Shown in pieces: positions 46,601 to 59,700 of a stretch of DNA of 64,000 nt. The stretch covers positions 14,013,591 through 14,077,590 of the forward strand of contig NC_037590.1 of assembly GCF_003073045.1 (NCBI RefSeq). The letters run 5' to 3'. Made by a program: the position numbers and the translations under genes. Each line of letters starts with the position of its first letter. Positions within the stretch are counted from its first letter, which is position 1. The notes below the pieces were generated by a model. The model had not been told where the DNA came from. It saw nothing but the letters and a program-made list of their open reading frames with translations, and ran no database searches. This DNA comes from Pomacea canaliculata. Taxonomy: Eukaryota; Mollusca; Gastropoda; Architaenioglossa; Ampullariidae.

Positions 46601-47914
46601 TGCATCCAAACACATAACTCATGCACTGGTTAGTGTGGTTACAGATGAAACAACCTGCACAGTTCCAAAGAAACAACTCTTCTTTCTTTTTATTAACTTA
46701 TCCCTTATCGTATCAGGTGACTCTATTTATGACACTCTCCATGCTCATTGTTTGTTCGCTAATTTCTAGTTGTGTCAATTATGTTTGTCATTCATTGCTT
46801 CGTCTGTATCGCTGTTTCTTTTTTCGTCCTTTGTATTGTGGCTATGTTCCTACTTAAGCACTGAGAGCTTTGTCCTTAGTGAGCGTGATTGTGTTGTTAT
46901 TGTTGTTGTTATTGTTGTTATTGTTGTTGTTGTTGTTATTATTATTGTTATTGCTATTATTGTTAGTATTATTATTATTTACCAGATGACCGCCATCCAC
47001 AAGCCACACTCTGCCAAACTCGTTGCGAAAGGGAAGAGGAATAAAAAACGTCGACCGATCTGGTCCGACTTCATCCCCAGAACAACAGAAGCCACCATCA
47101 GAGTTGGCATGACGACGAGAAGGTCATACATATTCCACATGGAGGTCTCTTGGCTGATCTTGTTCTCGATGGCCTTTGATAATTGCAAACATTAATGAAC
47201 CCGTGAACTATACATAGTTAAAAACTTCATTTTTCTTACAAACATGACTTAAGTGGCGTAGAAACAAATTTTTGCTATGTCTTTTACTCCTTGTCTTTAT
47301 GTTCCTGAGTAGCTAATCTTGTCACCAAAACAATTCAAAGCAATATTAAGAGGGAATTTAACTTTGACCAAAATTTGAACCCACCCATCGCCCCAAAACC
47401 CGTTGGTGTTGTCCTCTCAGATCAAGACCTTGTCCGTCAAATGTCCCCCCAGAAGCACGAGGGTATCGTATTCCCCTGACTCTTCCCCTGCCACCTTCCC
47501 TGCTAAGGAAGCTTTCCACAGATGTATCTTTTCGTTTCTTTATAATAGTTACAAGTTACATTGTGAACTATCGTTCTAATGGGCAACATACCTTCTCCTC
47601 GGGTAGTTCCTCTCCACACTGACCGCTGTCGTTGTAGCTGCTAAGCTCGTCCTCGTGCAGCTGGTGAAAAAATCTGTATCGGTACTGACTATGAACAGAC
47701 ATAGTCAGGGAGTCAATCGTTGAGTACAGCATCATGGTGATGATGAAGGCGTTTCGCTTCACGGCCGCCACCATGGCGCCACATCTCGTCCTTGGTGCCT
47801 GTTGGTGCCTTGGTCCTTTGCTGTTGGCACCACTCTCATATCCGCTACTGTGATCATGTCTTGAGTTTTCTTTCTGTTCTTTAGGATGAGACTTGGGGGA
47901 AGTTCTGTTGTCAT
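43622..47914 (-). CDS. Gene 7: SLC46-like MFS transporter, - strand copy with three frame breaks
   Basis: Exons in coding order: 47914-47592, 47173-46983, 46511-45759, 44813-44729, 44151-43995, 43688-43622; about 524 residues if frame is kept. It is very similar to gene 6 throughout, including introns. The ATG matches that of gene 6; the exon 1 frame slips one base at the C run complementary to 47895-47899. Exon 3 is 753 bp (extra base near 46211, after GLGFF). Exon 4 is 85 bp (extra A near 44757). The exon 4 donor is GTAACG and the intron 2 donor GTAAAT, both weaker than in gene 6. Motifs SDQIGRR and YQMSPPYC and the ending AETIHQWRRPTAPIVEMSFPG are kept. Intron 3 holds the Kolobok-like element. 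Either a recent pseudogene or an error-bearing sequence. Confidence 0.82.
44978..45659. mobile_element. 674-bp Kolobok-like non-autonomous transposon in gene 7 intron 3
   Basis: The element (44982-45655) begins AGGGATTCTAAAG and ends CTTTAGTATCCCT, imperfect inverted ends. TTAA stands on both sides (44978-44981 and 45656-45659). Gene 6 has the uninterrupted site CACTATTAATAAATAAAT at 38488-38505, so the insertion duplicated TTAA. A THAP zinc-finger fragment lies inside (45203-45319). TTAA duplications combined with a THAP protein are known for Kolobok transposons; piggyBac also uses TTAA but does not usually carry THAP. Two full TGACGTCA sites lie at 45322-45329 and 45373-45380. A one-ended relative is at 7862-8100. 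Confidence 0.85.
45203..45319 (+). pseudogene. THAP zinc-finger fragment inside the TTAA element
   Basis: A 38-codon frame starts MRRECAAPDC and contains NFSFHQFPTDR before TAA at 45317. It has the first zinc-binding cysteine pair (C5, C10) and the FHxFP-like core of a THAP domain. The later Cys and His pair is missing, so it is a truncated remnant of a transposase or THAP gene and probably not functional. Confidence 0.65.
46893..46982. repeat. (GTT/ATT)n microsatellite at the intron 2 donor of gene 7
   Basis: An imperfect triplet run reaches the exon 2 border at 46983. On the coding strand the intron begins GTAAATAATAATAATAC. Confidence 0.9.
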
Positions 47915-48652
47915 TTTTAGTCAATTTTCAGAAATTAGCCTTACATTTTAAAAGAAACTACTTTCTACTTGCTCATTTCACGACCTTAGCATCAAGTGAT
48001 GCGTTGTGTCAGTGTTGTGGTCCTAATGATCAATGCTTATTAATACTATAGTAATCCGCTTGGTGTCTTATCCAAAGTAACGAGAACTAGTATTTTGGGA
48101 GCATTTTATGCATGAGAAGAAACATTGGAACAACGCCAGATTTTTTTTGAAGAGTTTGTTAAGTGGTCTTAACAATGACTCTCTACATTATATAATTATC
48201 TCTTACCCTACTTCTGTATGTTATTTCAACATCGAGATAGCGCAGACATAATCTGTAAAACATTTTTCTTAGAGAATATTTTCTCATCAAAGCTTTTAAT
48301 GGCAAGAAATTGTAAAGGTTCATTTAACATTACTTTTGATTTTTCTACTTGCTTGGTTCTTATGTTTTCTTTCTGAACTAAACACGAGTCCAAAGAAATT
48401 TGATAAAAGAAAATAACACCTGGGTTTATACTAACTGTAAAGTGTTGTTTTTCCCAGTAACATCTTAATATAATGATACTACACTTTTGTAAAGTGACTG
48501 GCAGCTCGTGTGTCTGTGCGCGTGTCAATGTTGCGCGGATGTGTATTGTTGTTTGTGTGAGTGGGCATGTGTTGTAGTGTGTCTTTGGTGTTGTACCTCT
48601 GTGTATAGGTAACATATATCTGTATATATTTGTATGTGTACATATAGATCTC

Positions 48653-48700
48653 GCTGTGTGTGTGTGTGTTTTTTTGGTTTTTTTTTTTTGGGGGGGAGGA
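48653..48700. repeat. (GT)n, T run and G run
   Basis: The string is a GT repeat, a T-rich stretch and a run of seven G. The gene 6 unit has a shorter version near 41980-42008. Confidence 0.85.
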
Positions 48701-49063
48701 ATCATCCAAGTTACTGTATGAGCACAAAACATTCCCAGTCAAATACTCAACATGACACTGTATATTGCTGCTTTATGAAAAACACTTATCCGCTGGCTTG
48801 TGACATACGCTATAAGAAACTAATTATGATTCTATTATTATTCTTGCTCAATGAGGAAAATATATACAATGTGTGATTTACACTTTATCTTTTTGAATCC
48901 AGCTCATTCTCCGTTCTGTCTCCCAGCCTCCCCCATGTTGACACAAGACAATGACTGTAGTGTCAAGATAATGAACGCAGAATTCTTTGTAAGTTGGCAG
49001 TGTATGATAAAATTATGGGGAAAGTTTAGAGTTTTGCATTTTCAGTTAGAAAATTCTTGTATT

Positions 49064-49398
49064 ATAAATTTTTTTATCTGACATTCGTAAATTCTATTTG
49101 TCGAAGCGAGCGCCAAAAACAAAACGAAAAACAAACTGAAAGCATAAGATTTCTCAGTAAGACATTGTGTGAAAATGGTCTCACCAACACACCCATTTTT
49201 ACGAAACAGCAGCAGAATGCATTACACAATGACGCAGCCCGTGGAGAGATTCAGTTTCATCCAGATCCACATCAACATCAGGAGAATACACTTTGACCTG
49301 TTCTCACTAATAATTCAGTCCAGCACGATGAAGAACGGTAGACGCGTCTGAGACTTACAGGTGCTGTTAGGATTTCACACGACTAACGAGAAACCATG
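49064..49398. mobile_element. About 330-bp insertion relative to the gene 6 unit
   Basis: The gene 6 unit reads TTCTTGTATATAAGAAGCCAAC without interruption at about 42380-42400. Here TATA is followed by about 330 bp of unrelated, less AT-rich sequence and then TATAAGAAGCCAAC. The repeated TATA could be a 4-bp target duplication. No inverted ends or coding region are recognised. A deletion in the gene 6 unit is the alternative. Confidence 0.45.
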
Positions 49399-49439
49399 GG
49401 CTATAAGAAGCCAACGGATTTTATAATTATAGCCAGACG

Positions 49440-49530
49440 GCCGTATCAGTAATATCTACCAGGTAAATGATATTAAGGGAGATAATCTTGGCAGTCTTGT
49501 TGATCTCCCTTGACTTTCCTAAAATAATCG
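49440..49530 (-). pseudogene. Relic of transporter exon 3 (copy 2)
   Basis: The - strand reads GKSREINKTAKIISLNIIY and then LVD, nearly the same as the relic at 42410-42540. It arose with the gene 6/gene 7 unit duplication. It is not attached to any other exon. Confidence 0.5.
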
Positions 49531-50427
49531 ATGTTTGCGTGCTCCTGAGGTTTCCCGAGATATCCAAAATGCTGCGTTCACTTTTGTGTACTTTCTTTTT
49601 TACTTTGCGCGTGTTTTGCTCGCTTTTTGAACGAATTAAGACCGGCTTTTCCCTGAGCTCTCATAATTTTGCTTTGTCGACCACTCAGGAAAGGACATTT
49701 GTTAGCATTTATACTAAAGAGAATACATTCAGAGTTTTCAAACATCTTTACCTTGTTGAGACATTTTAACTGGACTATCGGCAAGGTACTGCGGATACAG
49801 TTTACCAAATATTTAGAAGAATCTTCTTTGACTACCAGAGGAAACTTCAGAACGGATTTATATATAACCTGACAATCCTTGATGTACGACAGGGCATATG
49901 CAGTTTGTTCACAGCAATAAAGTGAAATAAAACATCGTTAACCTTAAAATAAAAATAAAAACTCAACACTACATCAATAATATATTTTAAAATAACAACT
50001 CACCTGATTTCGTGATAGATGTCAAAAGTAATGTGAAAAAAAGTCAAATCAAAAGAAAATACAAACGTGATAATCATATTTAACAATCCAATAATGTAAA
50101 TAATATTATATTTGTAATAAATAAGATAAAAACACTTCTTATTTCGTGGTAGATTTTTTTTAATAAGAGCCTGTATTTTTTCACATATTCTTTTTGCGAC
50201 TGGATTTATTCGTTTTAGTCAAACAACACGGATCCACACGCAGTTGTGTATTAGAGTCAGAAAGAAAGAGAGTAGAGAACAATGAATTAATCGTATTTTA
50301 GACATTACAGCACCCCAAAAACCTTAACAAAAATTAAAAGTGAACATTCTAGACTTAACATTTGTGTTTCCTAGCATTGTAACCCTCGCACTCCCACCAC
50401 CAGTCTTTTTTCAATATTTTCCGAGCC

Positions 50428-53400
50428 TTAGCCGGGAAAGGACATCTCAACAGTCGGTGCAGTCGGACGTCGCATTGGCTGATTGTCTCCGCTCTACAAA
50501 CAAAGATAACAAGATAAAGTAAGGGTGTGTTGGTGAAGATTACTGGCAGAATATGCGTACATTGTTTATTCTTTTGCACTAATCTAAAGAAGACAATGAA
50601 TAGTCGAAGAACCCCGAACACGCTCTGAACATTCTTACTAGCGCATTGTTGTTAACCCTTCCAGACCTGAGGCCTCAACCTAACTGTCCCTATACCTGGA
50701 CACTTGAGCATTTTCACGTACTAGGCAAAGTACCAAAAATTAGGTACAGCTGCACTTACCGAAATATCGGTACAGTGGTCTGGTAGGGTTAAACTGTATT
50801 TAGCTTTGTTTCCTTTCTTCCGTATTGTTCTCCGACCATTTCAGAGCTTAATTGGGTTTAATTAAACACCACTGCCACAATTTTCTTTAGATAAAGTTCT
50901 TGAGGATTGTTTGGGCTAAAGTGTGTTAACAAATGTGTAGACATGGGTTAGACACTCACATGTAGAAGATGCAGGCGGCTGTGAAGGAGGCACCACCGAG
51001 GTAGAGAAAGGCTGAGGGCAGGGAGGCCACTGTGTACTGGTACACGTAGTTGCTCGTCACAGTTCCAATGAAGGCAAATATCTCCATGGATAACATCATC
51101 AGGGCGAATGTAGAAGCTGGAGATTTTAAACCACAACAGTCACATGTTCCCCCTATTTTTGATACACTGTATAGTTCTTTTTATAACTTTCACTCTCGTT
51201 TTCCTCTGTCAATCCATTCATTCGACCTCTTGACTTTGTTCTTTGCTAAGTATTATTTTATTTGTGTACATTCCTTTTTTTTTCCTTTCTTCATTTATTT
51301 TGGTTTTCCTTCTTCGTTTGCTAATTGATTCAAATTTTTTTCTTCTTTCTAAAATATACATTGTTCGATCTTATTCTTTCTTTCTTTTGTCAATTTATTT
51401 CGTTTTGTTCTCTTTCTTCTCTTCTTAATATAACAAGATTTTATTCTATTCCTTTCCGTAGTTATTGTGTAGAGAGGAATTAAAATGATGCTGCCAGAGC
51501 AGTGTGTAGTCGAAATTAACGTAAAAATATATATTTCTCAGCGTTTGATGAAAACTTTACACATCGTGACATTATACATGTTAACTACAACTGAATGTAT
51601 AAGCAGGTAACTTAAATTTGTCTTGATTGTTAACATTCAGAAACTTCTTACCGAAAGCTTCTCGACCAATCATCCGAGACGTGATCGTTTTTGCCATCAC
51701 TCCTGACAGTTTCCCCGGAATGGAGATGAATGGGGCTAAATGTAGCAACACCAAAGCATTCATGTCAAGGAACTAGACAGTATATTAAAAATAAAGTGTA
51801 TATCGTTAACATAAAGGATTACTATATAGTTGCCGAAGTGAGACAAAAGATTGGTACGCTCTAAGAATATTTTTTTATGGTTGACATTTTTCACTATTTA
51901 TAAACAAATATTAATAGTCTAAACTGCACACCAGCTAACAACCACACAGCTTTCAAATGTCTCTAACAATGAAATGTCAGTGGAAAGACTAACTCACCGG
52001 CAAAGAAGACCCATTTCATGCGCAGAGTGGCCATCAGGAACTGACCAGCAGCCTCAAAAGCCATTCCAATGGCTGCAATGGTCGACTCGGACAAGCGAAG
52101 TCGGTGCCAGAACCAAAGCACAGGCATGGTAAAGAGGCTAATCACCCTGTTCTCTCCAGAGATCCATCCGAGCTCCTCCGCGTTAAGGCAATACGGAGGA
52201 CTCATCTGATAAGTCCTCAAGATGTTCAGCTCACTGACGATAGCGAAAACGTACAGCACGTTGGCCACGTTGATGAAAATAAGAGTGAGCCTTTTGCGAG
52301 GGTCCTTCAATGCTCGGTAGATGATCTTCAACGGCAGAATGAAGCTGATGCTCTTCTTCTGCTGGACAGACTCCTCAATGAAAGCGAAGGCAAAAAAGAA
52401 GATGGCACATTTCACGACTAGAACGATGGTCATGGAGTAGAAGAAACCTACTCCAATAATGATGTACCCAGAGGCGAAGCCCATGGCACTGGCGCCAACC
52501 ATGTTGATGATGTCTAGAAGAACAAACTTATAAGTCCTACTTCTCTCTCTGGAGAAATCCAGGTCTGTATCTTCCGACTCGGCAGTCTTCTGCGCCCCGT
52601 CTTTGACATGTTCTTTATTCCTGTCGTCTTCATGCTTGTTGTAGCTGTCGGAGATGAGCGCCAGTGAGGCAAAGTGCATACTAATGCTTCCTCCAGAGAT
52701 GCCCCACGCGACACCGCCGATGAGCGTCCATCCATAGTGTAGCTTGAACCTTGCGTTTTGAAACCGCGTTCTTAGTATACAGATGGTTGTTACATAATAA
52801 AAATAACAATTATGAAAAATATGTTGAAAACAGAAAACATCAACGAAATATGCATTGAAGAATAATACTCCTGCACCAGTTATTATGACTACAGATGAAA
52901 AGTAATTTGCATAGTTCTTAAGAAACTCTTCTTTTCTACTCTCTGTTAGCTTATTCGTTATTCAATGAGATAGGTTAATAATGTGTAAAACATAAGGTCC
53001 ATCTAAGCGGTTGACTGATTTTTAGTGCACGGAATATGGAAATGTCTCCGCCCACGACCACCAACCACTTTTTACAGTCTGGTAATCATATGTTTTCTTT
53101 TTACTGCTGGGCTCACAGGAGGGAATTTTCACACACAATCGTTTCAGATGTGGAGGTCTCATGATTCACTTGGTATTTATGTATCTTGAAATAAACATTA
53201 GCAGTTACGTAAAAGAATGTTAACACATTACTGTTAACACCAGAGTTACTGCCCCCTTACACCAATCAACATAGTTGTCAGTAGATTTGCTTATTGTCAA
53301 TGGTCTAGTCCACTGCTGGTCCTTCTCTAGCCATTAATGACAACTCTAGCATTATTGTTTCTTCTCTGATTCCCATTTGTGTCTTATATGTTTGTCTTGC

Positions 53401-54416
53401 ATTACTTGTCTGCTTACTTGTTTCTCTTTCCGTCCTTTGTTTTCTGCTCATGTAATCTAGAGACCAAAGAGATTTTGCTTCTCAATTAGCGCTATATAAA
53501 TCACACATTTATTGTTATTATTTATTGACATCATGAACTAGGAACTCACCATATAACTGCCATCCACAAGCCACACTCTACCAAACTTGTTGCGAAAGGG
53601 AAGAGGAATAGAAAACGGCGACCGATCTGGTCCGATTTCATCCCCAGAACAACAGAAGCCACCATCATTGGTGGCAGGACTACGAGAAGGTCATACATAC
53701 TCCACATGGAGGTCTCTTGGCTGATCTTGTTCTCGATGGCCTTTGAGAAATGCGGACAGAAGGCAGAAACATTAATAAACTTTTGAAATACTCATACTTA
53801 AAACCTTCACTTTCTTCACATTCAAGAATTCAGTGGTATTTCGCTGCGACTCTCATACTCCTTGTCTTTGAGTTCCTGCTTAGCTCGCCTTGCTGTTACA
53901 CCAAAACAAGATTTAAAGTAAGCTTATGTTTGAACTTAAACCTTGCTGTTCTCGACTGACCAAGACTGTCCGTCGCCATTCCCCCAAATTTTGTAGATCT
54001 GGTATTTCCCCAACTCCCCACCTCGAGGAAAACTTCCCACCGATGTATCTTTGTTGGTTCATAAGTTATTTTGCACATGGATAACATACCTTCACCTCGG
54101 GTAGCTCCCCTCCACATTGATTGCTGGCGTTGTAGCTGTGAAGCTCGTCCTCGTGCATGTGGTGGAAAAATCTGTATCGGTACTGACCACGAACCGCCAT
54201 GGTCAGCGACTCGATGGTTGTGTTCAGCATCATTGTGATGATGAAGGCGTTTCGCTTCACGGCCGCTAGCATGGCGCCACAACGAGTCCTTGGTGCCTGT
54301 TGGTGTCTTGATGCTTTGTTGTTGTTGGCACCATTCTCATATCCGCTCCTGTGATCATTACTTAAGTTTTCTTTTCCTTCTTTGGAATGAGAATTGGGGT
54401 GACGTGCTCTTTCCAT
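50428..54416 (-). CDS. Gene 8: SLC46-like MFS transporter, intact except the last exon
   Basis: Exons in coding order: 54416-54090, 53740-53550, 52749-51998, 51735-51652, 51116-50960, 50493-50428. Exons 1-5 are open and of family-standard length. Motifs: RTRCGAMLAAVKRNAFIIT, loop with YNASNQCG, SDQIGRR, SDSYNKHEDD charged loop, SRERSRTYK, YQMSPPYC. Exon 6 is 66 bp instead of 67 because one C of CC is missing near 50473. Reading on past the normal stop, the frame ends at 50355 with a different Cys/Lys-rich tail. With the missing base the protein would be 525 residues. Intron 1 begins GTATGT. The pyrimidine tract before exon 5 (TTTAAAATCTCCAG) is poorer than in genes 6 and 7. Confidence 0.88.
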
Positions 54417-56755
54417 TTCTACTCGTTTTTTTCAGAAAAAAATCTCAGAAATACTCGTTAAGGATAGACAGACTCTCTTTTTTCTTTTGTTCTTAGACTG
54501 CAAGCATTAAGTGCTGCGTTGTGTCGGTGTTGTGGTCCTAATGGTCAACGTTTCTGTCGACCAAAGTAATCTGCTTGGTGTCTTTACTCAAAGTAAAGAG
54601 AACTAGTGTTTGTGCCCAGCACTTTATGTGTGAGAAGAAAAACTGGAAAAATGCCAACTTTTTTTTGAAGAGCTTGTTGAGGGGTCTTAACAATGACTCT
54701 CTACATTGTATCAAATCTCTTACCCTAGTTCTTATGTTATTTCAACATTAAGATAGCCGAAATGTAATCGGTAAAACATTTTTAGAAAATGTTTACTTGT
54801 AAAACCTTCCAATCTCAAGAAGATCCATTTAAAAATACGTTCATTTTTCTACTTGCTTGATTCTTAGGAATTTTTCTTTATGATATCAACAAGGAAAATC
54901 TTTTGAATAAAGAATATATAGAATATATATTTACTAACAGTAAAGTGGTTTTTTTTTCCAGTAACGTCTTAAAAGAATAAACTACACTCTTTTAAAATTA
55001 ACAGCTCGCGTTTCTATGCGCATGTCGATATTGTGCGGATGTGTGTGTGTGTTTCTTATAGTGTGTCTATGTATGTGTGACGGTGTTGTAAATGTGTGTG
55101 TAGGTAAAATTGGTCTGAATATATTTGTATGTATAGATATAGATTTCGCTGTGTGTGTGTGTGTGTGTGTGTGTGTTGGAGAAGGAATTGTTGGAGTAAC
55201 TGTATGAGCACAAGTGTGAAGCATTTATACGTTTCTAGCCCACAAAATTTCCTGACATAACATGAAAATTTATTTTTGTTTTATAGGCTGGTTTGTGACA
55301 ATGACCTTTTTACCGAAGTATATCTGACAGGAATAATCTCAACATAATCTGGTAAAAATCTAATAAAACTCAAGTATGCCTGTTGGTTTTACCAGTTCCT
55401 TGAGTAGGTTAAGCAGGGAGATGTTTTTAAACCAATTAAGATCCTCTTTGGAACTGGGAACACTGTTGGTACATCCTTTGGCCTTACTTTACAGCCAACC
55501 CCTCCTGGTGACTCAACAGTATATAACTCGGTTAAAAGATCAGCGCGGGTTTTATATCGTTGTTCTGTAATAAATGACGAGAGAAATAGACCAGCTTTTC
55601 CCTAAGCTCTTGTAGTCTTTGTCAACACACTCAGGAAGGAAATTAATTAGTCTTTATAATGCACTCAGAGTTTTCAAACATCTTTTTGACAATGACAATA
55701 ACAATTCTTTATTTACGAGAGGTAAAGTAGCAAGAAAATGCTTTTTTTTCCTTTTAGCCCTCGCCTTTACAGTGAAGAAAATTAACTACGTAATAGAAGT
55801 AATTAAGTTTTAGAGAGTAATTTGTAGTAAACATAAAGGAAGGTTTTACTTTGTTAAGACATTTTCACTGGGCTATGGGTCAGGTACTACAAATACAGAT
55901 TATCAAATATTCAGAACCATCTGGTTACTTCTTTGACTACCAGAGAACACTTTTTACATCGGAACTTAATTACTTGTAATCTTGGAATCCTTCATGGAAA
56001 ACAGGTGATACCCAGTTTGACCAAAGCATTAAACTAAAAAAAAAAACCAATAATGAAAGAAAATAAAAATAAAAACTCAACACTACATAGATAATCTAAT
56101 TTTAATAAATCAAATTAAAAAACCCACCTTAAATCATGGGAGATGTCAAAAGTAATGTCAAATAATGTTATATCAAATGAAATGATACATATATATATTT
56201 AAAAATCCAATAAAGTAAATAATATTATATATTTAATAAAAAAAAGACAAAAGCACTTCTAATTTTGTGATAGATTTTTTAATAAGAGCTTATATTTATT
56301 TACATTTTGTTTGACGACAGGCTACATTCGTTTTAGTCCCTTGAATAAAATGAGTCAACAATCTTTAGTCACTTGACATTGTTTATTTGGATACTTCAAA
56401 TTCCATCACATTGTTAGTATTTTAATGACAATGGTTCCATTTAATTATAGAAGGAAAGGTATTGATAGACGTGTTTTGTTAATTATCGCAAATAACACGG
56501 ACCCACCCAGAAAGAAGGAGAATCAAGAACAATGGATTTCCCAGGTAATTGTGCTGGAGGTCAAAATCACAAAATCAAAATAGTTTAGACATTGCAGCAT
56601 CCCATGACCTTATAAAAATTAAAGGAAGAAGAAAATTCTTGACTGAGCATTCATGTTCACGGCGCAACATTCCATAATTAGCTAGTTCAAAAGAAATCTC
56701 TTGATTGCTAGTGTAACCATCATGCCAACCACTCTACTGTAATATTTTGCGAGCT
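54417..56755. other. Intergenic DNA between genes 8 and 9
   Basis: It contains the conserved promoter-side block of gene 8 (54505-54635), a GT-rich region (55020-55176) and the AT-rich 3' flank of gene 9. The relic exon fragment found in the two previous units is not seen. Near 55625-55690 the short 3'-flank motif CACTCAGGAAGG and TTTTCAAACATC is shared with the other units. Confidence 0.6.
55153..55176. repeat. (GT)n microsatellite
   Basis: An uninterrupted GT run of about 12 units, located as in the gene 6 and gene 7 units. Confidence 0.9.
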
Positions 56756-59700
56756 TTAGCCGGGAAAGGACATCTCAACAGTCGGTGCAGTCGGACGTCG
56801 CCATTGGCTGATTGTCTCCGCTCTACAAACAAAGATAACAAGATAAAGCAAGGGTGTGATGTTAAGTTCACTGGTGTCATCTGAGTACATTGTTTATCCG
56901 TTTACACTGATCTGAAGAACAGTAGCAGAATGAAGAACACGAGCTGGACGTTTATTAATACTCAATTGCTGAACTGTAGTTAGGTTTATTTCCTTTCTTC
57001 CATATTGCTCTCCGAACATTTCAGAATTTTATTGGGATTCAACATTACTGCGACATTTTCATTAAAGTTCTTGAGGATTGTTGGGCCAATGCGTTTTAAC
57101 AAATGTGTAGACATGGGCAAGACACTTACATGTAGAAGATGCCGGCAGCAGTGAAGGATGCAGCACAGAGATAGATAAAGGCTGAAGGCAGGGTGGCCAC
57201 TGTGTACTGGTACACGTAGTTGCCTCGTTAAAGTTCCCAAAAAGGCAAATATCTCCGTGGATAACATCATCAGGGCGAACGTAGAAGCTGGAGATCAGAA
57301 ACGACAAAAATCACATGGTTCTCACCTTTCTTTGACAAACTGTTCGCCATATAATTTTGCTCCTCTTCTTTCCTGTTTTGTAAATTTATTCATTCTCTTC
57401 TATGCTTAAGATATTCTTTTATTTTTTAAACTTTATCTTCCTTTCTTACTTTCTTTCTTTTTTGGTAAATTCGTTCCTTCATTCGTTTGTTCATTCATTC
57501 ATTCTCTTTCTTTCTTCTAAGCTTACATTTTTCGGCCTTTTTCTTTCTTTCTTTTTTCTTTCTTTATTTCTTTCCTAATTGTTGGCTCATTTGTTCATTC
57601 ATTCTCTTCTCTCTGTTGTCTTAAGTATGTATTCTTCGCTTCTATTCTTTCCTTCTTTTTCTTTTTTGTCTTTTCCTTTATGTCATTTTAGTGTCGAGAG
57701 GAATTAAAATAATGCTGCCGAGAAGTGTAGTCGGAATTAAGATTAAAATTAAAATTTCTCAACGTTTGATAAAACTATTACACATCGTGACATTATAGAT
57801 GTAAATTGTTACTGAATGTACTTTTAGTTTACAAGCAGGTAACTTATTTGTCTTAATATTTAGCATTCAGAAACTTCTTACCGAAAGCTTCTCGACCAAT
57901 AATCCGAGAAGTGATCGTTTTTGCCATCGCTCCTGCTAGTTTCCCCGGAATGGAGATGAATGGCGCTAAAGATAGAAACATCAAAACATTCATGACAAAA
58001 CTAAGGAAGTATAGAGTATATTTAAAACAAAGTGTAGATTGGGTAGCCAACAAATTGGTACAGTCTAAAAATATATTTCTTTAATGGATCACTTTTTTTA
58101 TTTCTTATAATTAAATTTTAATACTCTAACATGTACACCAGGGACCAGCACAACTGTTGTCAATCACTTTTAACAATGAAACAAACATCTAAAAAGAAAA
58201 AAAACCACTCACCGGCAAAGAAGACCCATTTTATGCGCACAATGGCCATCAGGAACTGACCAGCAGCCTCAAAAGCCATTCCAATGGCTGCAATGGTCGA
58301 CTCGGACAAGTGGAGTCGGTGCCAGAACCAAAGCACAGGCATGGTAAAGATGCTAATCACCCTGTTCTCTCCAGAGAGCCATCCGAGCTCCTCCGCGTTA
58401 AGGCAAAACGGGGGACTCATCTGATAAGTCCGCAAGATATTAATCTCGCTGACGAAAGCGAAGACGGTCAGCACGTTGGCCAAGTTGATGAATATAATGG
58501 TCAGTCTTTTGCGAGGGTCCTGCAGTGCTCGGTAGATGATCTTCAATGGAAGAATGAAGCTGATGCTCTTCTTCTGCTGGACAGACTCCTCAATGAAAGC
58601 GAAGGCAAAAACGAAGATGCTACATTTGACGACCAAAGCGATGGTCATGCAGTAAAAGAAACCTACTCCAGTAATGATGTAGCCAGAGGCGAAGCCCATT
58701 GCGCTGGCACCCACCATGTTGATGATGTCAACAAGAACAAACTTTAAAGTCCTACTTTTCTCTCTGGAGAAATCCAGGTCCGTGTCTTCCGACTTCGCAG
58801 TCTTCTGCGCCCCGTCCTTGGCATGTTCTTCGGTCCTGTCGTCTTCATGCTTGCCGTAGCTGTCGGAGATGAGCGCCAGGGAGGCAAAGCTCATACTAAT
58901 GCTTCCACCAGAGATGCCCCACGTGACAGCGCCGATGAGCGTCCATTTCCATAGTGTAGCTTGAACCTTTTGTTTAAAACCGCGTTCTTAATATACTGAG
59001 GGGTAATACAATATTAAAATAATAATTACAGAAAATAAGAAGATAACAGCAAAAAAGTATGCATCCAGGAGTATAACATGCACCAGTTAATGTTACTATA
59101 GAGGAAAAGTAGCTCGCGCTGTTTTTGTCTCCTGTCTGTTAACTTACCCGTTATCATATCAGATCAGATGAATCAATACTATATACAACTTGAGGTCCAA
59201 TTAGTGGTTGACAGATTCTCGTGGATGGAATATGGAAGACAGTCCATCTCTCTCCGTCCTACCCATGCACCCCAAAAGAACTTTTCACAGTTTCTGGTGC
59301 CCTTTATCTGCTTACTGTACATGAGGGACTCTCCATTGTTTCAGATCCGCAGATTTTTAAGAATCATTTGCTATTTATGTATCAATAAACGCTTTATTTC
59401 TTCACACGCTGCTAGCAGTTGTGTAAAAGATACTGTTTTGGCATTATAAAATACGTGCTTACCAGATGACTGCCATCCACAAGCCACACTCTACCAAACT
59501 CGTTGAAAAAGGGAAGAGGAATAGAAAACGGCGACCGATCTGATCCGACTTCATCCCCAGAACAACAGAAGCCACCATCAGGGGCAGAATTATGACAAGA
59601 AATTCATACATATTCCACATGGAGGTCTCTTGGCTGATCTTGTTCTCGATGGCCTTTAAGGAAATGCGGACAGAAGGCAGAAACATTAATAAACCTAGCT

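Larger units (their letters stand above)
47915..50427. other. Intergenic DNA between genes 7 and 8
   Basis: It parallels 41238-43621 in order: conserved promoter-side block (about 48000-48125), GT microsatellite (48480-48700), relic exon fragment (49440-49530) and AT-rich 3' flank of gene 8. It differs by about 330 bp of extra DNA at 49064-49398. No intact gene is found. Confidence 0.65.
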
